Below are positions 57,889 through 64,000 of a stretch of DNA of 64,000 nt, piece by piece. The first letter of the stretch is position 1. Each line of letters begins with the position of its first letter. This DNA comes from Streptomyces sp. NBC_00464. GTDB taxonomy: Bacteria > Actinomycetota > Actinomycetes > Streptomycetales > Streptomycetaceae. The notes beneath the pieces were generated by a model. The model saw only the letters and a list, made by a program, of their open reading frames with translations, was not told where the DNA came from and made no database searches. Made by a program: the position numbers and the translations under genes. The stretch spans positions 1,736,001 through 1,800,000 of the forward strand of contig NZ_CP107899.1 of NCBI RefSeq assembly GCF_036013915.1, read 5' to 3'.

Positions 57889-58584
57889 CTAACCTGCCGT
57901 CGTCGGCGCCGTCGGCAGGGCGACGATGAGGTCGAAGTACATGCACACGGCGATCAGGAGGCCCAGGACGCCGAGGGCGATTCCCCCCTTGGCGACCGCG
58001 CGGATCCAGCCCGGCTGCGGGTGCGCGGACGGGGCGCCGAACGCCGGACGGACCAGGACGTAGGTGCCGACGAGCAGCGCGAGCAGGCCGAAGATGCCGT
58101 TGACCAGCGCGGTGGCGTGCCATGCGTCACCGTAGATCTCGGAGATCTGCTGTGCGGCGGAGCCACCGGACGAGGTCTTCATCTGTCCGATCAGCGTCTC
58201 GCGCTCGGCGGCGACCCGGCCGCTCCAGGCTCCGGTGAGGGAGACGATGCCCAGCCCGACGGAGACGACTGCCGCGGCGGCGGTGGCGAGGCCGGAGGAC
58301 TCCTTGTCCGACTCGTCGTCGTCCAGCTCCAGGTCGACGTCGAGGTCCTGCTCCGGGTCGAGATCCTGCTCCGCGCCGGACTCCGGGCCCGCCTTGTCGA
58401 GTCGCGTCTCCGTGCCGCTGGTCGCGGCGGCGTCGGTGGCGGCCTTCTCGGTGGTGGTCTTCTCGGCCGCCTGGTCGGCTGTCGTCTTCTCGGTGGTCGT
58501 CTTCTCGGTGGTCTTCGACTCGCCGTCGCCCTCGGCGACGGGAGCGGTGGGGGTGGTGGGAGTAGTGGGGGTGGTGGAGTTCAT
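57889..58584 (-). CDS. Uncharacterised membrane protein with Thr/Glu-rich N-terminus
   Basis: A 231-residue protein. The first about 90 residues are low-complexity (TTPTTPTAP, repeated TTEKTTTEK, then acidic DLDPEQDLDVDLELDDDESD). Three membrane helices follow: ATAAAAVVSVGLGIVSLTG, ALVNGIFGLLALLVGTYVLV and GIALGVLGLLIAVCMYFDLIVAL. The tail is probably cytoplasmic. No family is recognised and no ribosome site is clear at ATG 58584. Confidence 0.65.
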   Translation of the reverse strand: MNSTTPTTPTTPTAPVAEGDGESKTTEKTTTEKTTADQAAEKTTTEKAATDAAATSGTETRLDKAGPESGAEQDLDPEQDLDVDLELDDDESDKESSGLATAAAAVVSVGLGIVSLTGAWSGRVAAERETLIGQMKTSSGGSAAQQISEIYGDAWHATALVNGIFGLLALLVGTYVLVRPAFGAPSAHPQPGWIRAVAKGGIALGVLGLLIAVCMYFDLIVALPTAPTTAG

Positions 58585-58706
58585 CTGCCGCACGCTAGGT
58601 GGCGCAGATGAGAGCCCCCTTAACGCACCCGGCAGCGCAGGTGGCCCCATGGAGGTTTACGCACTGCCCTCGCCTCTGACCTGCTGATTCTTCCCTCAGC
58701 CGGATG

Positions 58707-58736
58707 TTGACCAGCGCCCGGGACGCAGGCGATAGT
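58707..58736 (+). promoter_or_regulatory. Candidate sigma70 promoter
   Basis: TTGACC (58707-58712) and GATAGT (58731-58736) are 18 bp apart, 48 bases before ATG 58784. Confidence 0.55.
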
Positions 58737-58783
58737 GACCCGCGGCCGATGACGTTCGGCCTGTTCACCAGGGGTGGGGACAT

Positions 58784-60325
58784 ATGCGGGACATCACAGA
58801 GGCCGATCCGGTGCGCTCCATGGCGGACGAGCGGGAAACGGCGACAGCGCACGCCGGAGCGGCCCTGCTCGCCGGACGGCTCGCCGTCGCCAGAGCCGGT
58901 GCGGAAGAGGCCCTGGAACGGTTCGGGCCCGGTCCTGACCTCTACGCGATGCTGGGCCGTGCCCATGCGGCCGAGGAAGCCGACGATCACGACGACAGCG
59001 CCGATACCGTCTACCGACGCGGTCTGGCCGCGTTTCCCGACGATCTCGATCTGCTCGCCGGGTACGCCGAACTGTGCCTGCGCGCCGATTCCTTCGACCG
59101 TCCCGCCCGGCACGGCCGCGGTCCCGATCTGCTGGCGCGTCTGCGCGAGGTGGCTCCTGGTTCACCCCAGACGCTCCGCGTCGAGCAGACCGCGGCCGGC
59201 CAGGGCCGGCTCTCCGCCCCATCCGGGACAAAGACACTGTCACCGTCCCGGATGCAGCGCCACGATGCCCATGATGCGCTGACCACGGCTCCGGACCTCG
59301 CCACTGCCGTGCAGCTGGCGCAGGAGCAGTCGGAGCAGGACCCGCACGAGCTGCGCCTGGCGGTTCGTGCCGAGACCCTTGCCGCGCTCGCCGGGCCCGG
59401 CAGGGGGCTGCTCCTCCGGATTCTGCGGGCGCCGTTGGTCAGCCTGTCCCTGTGCGCCGTGCTCGTGAGCGCGATCGCGCTGGCCCACCCGGCGCTCCAC
59501 CTGCCGGTGTGGGTTCTGCTGCTCGTTCCGGTCGTCTGCCTTCCGCACCGCCTGCTCTCCCTCGTGCTGCATGGCGCCCGCAGGCGGGCGGAGAGGCGTG
59601 TGCTGGTCACGCCGCCGAATGCCGGGCCCGTCGGGGATGCCCAGCCGGCAACGGCCGGCGTGCCGGAGGCCGCCTCCGAGCAGGACGCCGGCCCGGTACA
59701 TGTGCCGGCCGTCCCGCTCGCGCACCCCCCGCTGCTGCCGGTTCCGGCGCCCTCCCGCCGCGAGCGTGCGGTCGCCCTCACCGCCGCGGCCGTGATCGTC
59801 GCGTCCGTGGCGGGCTCCGTACTCTGGTCGAACGCCCAGTACCGGTCCTACCCGCGGTACACGGCAGCGGGGCCTGCCGCCTTCCATGGCGCCCCGCTGA
59901 TCACCGGCCATCCCCTTCGGGCAAGTCTTGAATCGACCGCGGCCCGCATGTGGAACACGGCGGACGGCCGGACGTTCTCGTACGTGTACGCGGATTCGCC
60001 CCAGGCACTCGTGCCCGTCGCTGTCGTCTCCGGCGTCACCGGCGACTTCCACGACACATCGGGCGAAGCTGTCAGGGCCTTGGAGGAGGGACTGCGGTAC
60101 ATCGGCATTACCCCCCTGAGCACCTGGAACGCCGACCCGGGCCGACTCGGCGGCCGACTGAGGTGCGTCACCTTCGCAGCTCTGCTCGGCGACAGCACTG
60201 CCTGCTCATGGGCCGACAAGGGCAGTATCGCCATCATCGTGCTCTACGAAGCGGACCTGGACCGCGAAGCGGCGACCTCCTCCGCACGTGCACTGCGCGA
60301 GGCGATCCTGCACCGGACCGGCTGA
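58784..60325 (+). CDS. Uncharacterised membrane protein with TPR-like N-terminus
   Basis: A 513-residue protein from ATG 58784 (GGGG upstream). The N-terminal about 200 residues are helical, with LAVARAGAEEALERFGPGPDLYAMLGRAHAAEEADD resembling TPR units. Two membrane helices (about 232-268) and a further one (AVALTAAAVIVASVAGSVLW, about 330-350) follow. The C-terminal about 150 residues are probably outside the membrane and have two cysteines (LRCVTF, TACSW). No catalytic motif is evident. Confidence 0.7.
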   Translation: MRDITEADPVRSMADERETATAHAGAALLAGRLAVARAGAEEALERFGPGPDLYAMLGRAHAAEEADDHDDSADTVYRRGLAAFPDDLDLLAGYAELCLRADSFDRPARHGRGPDLLARLREVAPGSPQTLRVEQTAAGQGRLSAPSGTKTLSPSRMQRHDAHDALTTAPDLATAVQLAQEQSEQDPHELRLAVRAETLAALAGPGRGLLLRILRAPLVSLSLCAVLVSAIALAHPALHLPVWVLLLVPVVCLPHRLLSLVLHGARRRAERRVLVTPPNAGPVGDAQPATAGVPEAASEQDAGPVHVPAVPLAHPPLLPVPAPSRRERAVALTAAAVIVASVAGSVLWSNAQYRSYPRYTAAGPAAFHGAPLITGHPLRASLESTAARMWNTADGRTFSYVYADSPQALVPVAVVSGVTGDFHDTSGEAVRALEEGLRYIGITPLSTWNADPGRLGGRLRCVTFAALLGDSTACSWADKGSIAIIVLYEADLDREAATSSARALREAILHRTG

Positions 60326-60370
60326 CCGCGAGCGGGCTGTCCCGGGCTCGGGTCGGGCTCCCGGCCCGAG

Positions 60371-62602
60371 TCAGTGCACGCGCTCAGCGGCCTCGGCGAC
60401 TTCGCCGCTCCCGGCCTCACTCGCGTACGCCTCCGGAATGTCCGCACGCGGCGCACCGCAGTCGGGCGGTTCGATGCTGATGCGCGGCAGCCGCCGGTCC
60501 AGCCACCCGGGCAGCCACCAGTTCGCGCCGCCCAGCAGGTGCATCAGGGCGGGGACCAGCAGGGTGCGCAGGACGAAGGCGTCCAGGGCCACCGCTGCGG
60601 CCAGCGCGATGCCGAACATCGCGATGACCCGGTCGCCGCTGAGCACGAAGGCGAGAAAGACCGAGATCATGATCACGGCGGCGGAGTTGATCACCCGGCT
60701 GGTCTCGGCGAGGCCGACCCGGACCGCCCGCCGGTTGTCTCCGGTCTCCAGCCACTCCTCGTACATCCGGCCGACCAGGAACACCTGGTAGTCCATCGAG
60801 AGACCGAAGAGCACGGACACCATGATCACCGGCAGGAAGGGCTCGATGGGCCCCGAGCTGCCGAGGCCCAGCAGTTCGCTCCCCCAGCCCCACTGGAAGA
60901 TCGCGACGACGACACCGAACGAGGAGGCCACCGCCGCCACGTTCATCACCGCCGCCTTCAACGGGATGCCGACCGACCTGAAGGCCATCAGCAGCAGCAG
61001 ACAGCCGAGTCCCACCACGACGCCGATGAAGAGCGGGAGCTTGCCGATGATGATCTGGGCGAAGTCGTCGTAGCTGGCCGTCACACCGCCCACATGGGCC
61101 TGGAGCGAGGTGTTCTCGGAGGCCTTCGGCAGGACGTCGGTCCGCAGCCGGTCCACGAGCTCGCTGGTCTGCCGGGACTGCGGAGCCGAGTCCGGGACGA
61201 CGGTGACATACGCGGTGTCGCCGCTGGAGTTGTAGGTCACGGGGTAGGCCCAACTGACCCCGTCGGTGGCGCGCAGCGTCGCGGGCAAGGTGTCCATCGC
61301 GAGACGGTCGTCGGCGCCGTCCAGGTGTGCGGCGACGGTCAGCGGGCCGTTGACGCCGGGACCGAATCCGCTCGCCAGCAGGTCGTACGCCTGCCGGGTG
61401 GTCGAGGACTTCGCGTTGTTGCCCTGGTCGGAGCTGCCCAGGTGCAACGAGAAGGTGGGGAGCGCGAGGACCAGCATCACGACGACGGCGAGGCCGCCGA
61501 GCAGTTTGGGGTGGCGTTCCACGAAGGCGGACCAGCGGGCCGCGAAGCCGGTGGGCGGCGCCGGCTGCGGGCCGTGCTCGGCCAGCCGTCTGCGCTCGCG
61601 TCGGCTCAGCGCCCGCATGCCGATGAGCGACAGCAGCGCGGGCAGCAGCGTCACGGAGGCCGCGACGGTCAGCACGACGGTGAGCGAGGCCGCGATGGCG
61701 ACGCCGTTGAGGAAGCTCAGCCGCAGGATCAGCATGCCGAGGAGCGCGACGCAGACGGTGGCGCCGGCGAAGACGACGGCCCGGCCGGTCGTCGCGACCG
61801 CGTGCTGCGCGGCCTCGGGTACGGTCATGCCGCGCCGCAGCCCTCTGCGGTGCCGGGTGACGATGAAGAGCGCGTAGTCGATGCCGACACCGAGCCCCAC
61901 CAGCATGCCCAGCATGGGCGCGAAGTCGGCGACGGTCATCAGGTGTCCGAGGAGCACGATGCCCGCGTACGCCGTGCCGACCGAGACGAGGGCCGTGGCG
62001 ATGGGCAGCAGGCTGGCGGCGAGCGATCCGAAGGCGAGGAAGAGCACGACGGCGGCGACGGCCACCCCGACGGCCTCGCTGAGATGGGCGGCCGGCGCCT
62101 CGGTGAGGGCTATGGCGGAGCCGCCCAACTCGACCTGGAGGTGCTCGCCCGCGGCGGCCTTCGCGGTGTCGACGACGGCCTGGGCCTGCCCGGCCGGCAC
62201 GTCGTCCGCCTGCCGGTCGAAGGTGACGGTGGCGTAGGCGGTGTGCCCGTCGGGGCTGATCTGCCCGGAGCCGGGATCCGCGTAGGGCCCGCTGACGGCT
62301 CCCACGCCCGGTAGCCGCTCGACGGCGTGCAGGGTGGCGGTCATCTTCTGGGTGACGTCGGCGGCCCGCACGGTGGAGTCGTCGGTGTGCCAGACGATGG
62401 TGTCGGTGTCACCGCCGAGATCCGTGAATCCGTTCTTCAGCAGCTCGGCAGCCCGTCCGGACTCGGTGCCGGGGGCCTCGTAGTCGTTGGAGTAGGCGGA
62501 ACCCGCGAACCCCGCTGCGGCCGCTGTGCCGCCGAGAGCGAGCAGCCAGATGAGGACGGCGAGGAGACGGTGCGTGACGCACCAGCGGGCGATGGCAGCC
62601 AA
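60371..62602 (-). CDS. MMPL/RND-family transporter
   Basis: A 743-residue protein with twelve membrane helices and two large extracytoplasmic loops. TTG 62602 is the probable start because GGGAG lies eight bases upstream and the protein then begins AAIARWCVTHRLLAVLIWLLAL. The two family motifs are LGVGIDYALFIVTRHRRGL (about 264) and FGLSMDYQVFLVGRMYEEW (about 616), with the proton-relay Asp-Tyr pairs. These transporters export lipids, drugs or siderophores using the proton gradient. The cargo cannot be told from the neighbours. Confidence 0.9.
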   Translation of the reverse strand: MAAIARWCVTHRLLAVLIWLLALGGTAAAAGFAGSAYSNDYEAPGTESGRAAELLKNGFTDLGGDTDTIVWHTDDSTVRAADVTQKMTATLHAVERLPGVGAVSGPYADPGSGQISPDGHTAYATVTFDRQADDVPAGQAQAVVDTAKAAAGEHLQVELGGSAIALTEAPAAHLSEAVGVAVAAVVLFLAFGSLAASLLPIATALVSVGTAYAGIVLLGHLMTVADFAPMLGMLVGLGVGIDYALFIVTRHRRGLRRGMTVPEAAQHAVATTGRAVVFAGATVCVALLGMLILRLSFLNGVAIAASLTVVLTVAASVTLLPALLSLIGMRALSRRERRRLAEHGPQPAPPTGFAARWSAFVERHPKLLGGLAVVVMLVLALPTFSLHLGSSDQGNNAKSSTTRQAYDLLASGFGPGVNGPLTVAAHLDGADDRLAMDTLPATLRATDGVSWAYPVTYNSSGDTAYVTVVPDSAPQSRQTSELVDRLRTDVLPKASENTSLQAHVGGVTASYDDFAQIIIGKLPLFIGVVVGLGCLLLLMAFRSVGIPLKAAVMNVAAVASSFGVVVAIFQWGWGSELLGLGSSGPIEPFLPVIMVSVLFGLSMDYQVFLVGRMYEEWLETGDNRRAVRVGLAETSRVINSAAVIMISVFLAFVLSGDRVIAMFGIALAAAVALDAFVLRTLLVPALMHLLGGANWWLPGWLDRRLPRISIEPPDCGAPRADIPEAYASEAGSGEVAEAAERVH

Positions 62603-62944
62603 GGGACGTACTCCCTGCGGGTTCGTGGCCTCGACGCGGGTTCGGCAGAACCGTCCGCGCGAGAACGCATGACCTTGAGTGCCGTCACTCTGACAGCCAA
62701 CTGTGATCATTTGCCCGTTTCGTGGCGTTACTCACAGGGGTTGGATCCACATATGGGCGACATGAGCACCGCCGTACGGCGGGGGCGCCCGCACGGCGCG
62801 GGAGCGGTCGCACGGCCCTCACCGGCGCGCGCTCCCCGGCCGGAAGCCGCCGTGCGCGGGAAGCCGGCCCCTGTCTCCGTTGACCGCGGCCGCACGCACG
62901 CGGCAATCTTATGAATCGTCAATTACCGTCTCTGGGGAGCCCAG
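62603..62944. other. 342-base divergent control region between MMPL and kinase genes
   Basis: Promoters of both divergent genes must be here. TTGACC at 62880-62885 could serve the kinase, with no clear -10. A small hairpin GAGTG-N4-CACTC lies at 62677-62690. A 53-codon Arg/Pro-rich frame starting at 62752 is judged non-coding. Confidence 0.45.
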
Positions 62945-64000
62945 TTGAACAGTGCGTCGCACCACATCGGACCGGATGCGGCTCCGGACAGATACCGACT
63001 GCTCAATTCCATCGGACGGGGTGGCGAAGCCGTCCTCTACCGGGCGGAGATAGAGCTGGGCGGGGCGCCCGAGACCGTGGTCGTGAAGGTCCTGGACTCG
63101 AAGACCACGATCACCATCGAGCAGTTCCACCGGCTGAGCGCGAAGTGGCGGGAGCAGGCGGAGTTACTGCGGTTCGTGAACCGGCCCGGTGTCGTCGGCG
63201 TACGCGAGCACTTCGAGGGGCCGCCGATCCACGGAGCCGGGGACGCCTCGACCGCTGCGGGGCGGGCCCTGGTCCTGGTCATGAACCATGTGGACGGTCT
63301 CGACCTGCGGGACTGGCGCGCCGAGCGGACCCTCGCCAGTCACGCCGAGCGCCGGGAGGTGCTGCGGACGCTCGAACAGCTCGCGGACGTGCTGGACTGG
63401 CTGCACTCGGGCCGGGCGACGCCGTCCGGGCGCACCGTCGTCCACGGCGACCTGTCCCCCGGCAACGTGATGGTCGACGCGCACGGTCAGGCCACGCTCG
63501 TCGACTTCGGCCTGAGCAAGCTGACCGCGGACCACCAGACGGCCGAGGTCTGGTTCACCCCCGGCTACGCGGCCCCCGAGGTCTTCGACGGCAAGCGGAC
63601 ACCGAACACCGACCGGTACGCGTTCGGCGCGATCGCCTACTTCCTGCTCAGCGGCCAGGCCCCGCCCAGCACCCCCGAGCAGCTGCGCGCCGCGCTGCGC
63701 GCCCTCCCCCAGGTGGCCGCCGCGACTCCGGAGCGCTGCGAGCGCATCCTGTCCGTCTGCGCGGCCGAACCGGACGGGCGGCCGGAGAGCCTGTCCGCGT
63801 GGGTGAAGGACGTGCGCTCGGCCGTGGTGTCGACCACGGTCACCGGGTCCTCGGCACGCGACGCGGTACCGGGGCCGGGGGCGGCCGGGGAGTCCGTACG
63901 GGACACGCCGCCGGCTGTCGCTCCCGCACTCATCCCCCCTCCGCCGCTGCTCCCGCCGCCGGGAGGCTTTGTCGCCGCTCCCCCTCCGGCGCCCAGCACG
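62945..64000 (+). CDS. Serine/threonine protein kinase, 3' end outside window
   Basis: Translation from TTG 62945 (GGGGAG five bases upstream) is open to the right edge, 352 codons. The Gly-rich loop IGRGGEAVLY (about 24-33), VVVKVLD lysine (about 54), HGDLSPGNVMVD catalytic loop, VDFGLSK and APEVFDGKRTPNTDRYAFG show a Hanks-type kinase. The catalytic loop has His-Gly-Asp rather than His-Arg-Asp, so it is a non-RD kinase. Codon 74 is TTA. The visible C-terminus is proline-rich (PPPPLLPPPGGF). Function unknown; a membrane or sensor domain may follow beyond the window. Confidence 0.9.
   Translation, partial: MNSASHHIGPDAAPDRYRLLNSIGRGGEAVLYRAEIELGGAPETVVVKVLDSKTTITIEQFHRLSAKWREQAELLRFVNRPGVVGVREHFEGPPIHGAGDASTAAGRALVLVMNHVDGLDLRDWRAERTLASHAERREVLRTLEQLADVLDWLHSGRATPSGRTVVHGDLSPGNVMVDAHGQATLVDFGLSKLTADHQTAEVWFTPGYAAPEVFDGKRTPNTDRYAFGAIAYFLLSGQAPPSTPEQLRAALRALPQVAAATPERCERILSVCAAEPDGRPESLSAWVKDVRSAVVSTTVTGSSARDAVPGPGAAGESVRDTPPAVAPALIPPPPLLPPPGGFVAAPPPAPST

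Noticed and set aside
62752..62914. 53-codon plus-strand frame rich in Arg and Pro between MMPL and kinase genes
   Set aside because: Weak ribosome spacing, composition like shadow frames, and it would overlap the probable kinase promoter.

Overview
The window is Streptomyces-type chromosome. GC and third-position GC are very high, many starts are GTG or TTG, ATGA/GTGA gene overlaps are common, and the families present are typical of the genus (ALF repeats, DUF6191, PucR, very large LuxR ATPases, a two-subunit-fused urease). The order cimA ... ureAB/ureC ... ilvE, leuB ... serA, ilvC, ilvN, ilvB matches, from memory, the primary-metabolism core of the Streptomyces chromosome. About fifty protein genes are supported. 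I found no tRNA, rRNA, CRISPR array, insertion sequence or prophage.

Layout. (1) 0-5.2 kb: a truncated GntR regulator, a secreted adenosine deaminase, a RibD/DHFR-like reductase, a secreted ALF-repeat protein and a membrane protein with a glycine-rich tail. (2) 5.2-20.9 kb: a beta-glucan utilisation island. Nine minus-strand genes encode, in transcription order, a LacI regulator, a lipoprotein binding protein, a complete dipeptide-type ABC importer, an intracellular GH1 beta-glucosidase, a secreted GH16 beta-1,3-glucanase and a secreted GH3 beta-glucosidase. A secreted GH30 enzyme with a ricin-type lectin diverges from the LacI gene. Three abutting 12-bp near-palindromes lie in the divergent promoter region. 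(3) 20.9-24.1 kb: citramalate synthase behind a putative ribosome-mediated attenuator, and an MHS-family transporter. (4) 24.2-28.3 kb: a compact operon ureAB-ureC-agmatine deiminase-tetR with two matching operators at its promoter. (5) 28.3-32.6 kb: ilvE, leuB, a Tat-exported phosphoesterase and a 43-residue protein. (6) 33.0-35.7 kb: a phospholipid-synthesis cassette (CDP-alcohol phosphatidyltransferase, CdsA, PlsC-like acyltransferase). (7) 36.4-40.3 kb: proline catabolism (P5C dehydrogenase, proline dehydrogenase) with a divergent PucR regulator. (8) 40.3-47.3 kb: a TetR unit, then serA, ilvC, ilvN and ilvB with the classical ilvB leader peptide and attenuator. (9) 47.3-57.6 kb: a membrane GGDEF/degenerate-EAL protein, two oxidoreductases, a GSDH-type lipoprotein, a small DUF6191 protein and a 1046-residue LuxR regulator. 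(10) 57.9-64 kb: two uncharacterised membrane proteins, an MMPL exporter, and a Ser/Thr kinase that runs off the window and carries a TTA (bldA) codon.

The genes group into nutrient scavenging and amino-acid metabolism. The glucan island would depolymerise beta-1,3/1,6-glucan outside the cell, import oligosaccharides and finish them inside. The ilv, leu, cimA and ilvE genes supply branched-chain amino acids. Proline, agmatine and urea catabolism recover nitrogen. The items I consider most worth following are the glucan island with its operator array, the agmatine/urease operon with paired TetR sites and a urease lacking the flap cysteine, the cimA leader with an Ile-Ile peptide, and the CDP-alcohol phosphatidyltransferase with a degenerate catalytic motif.
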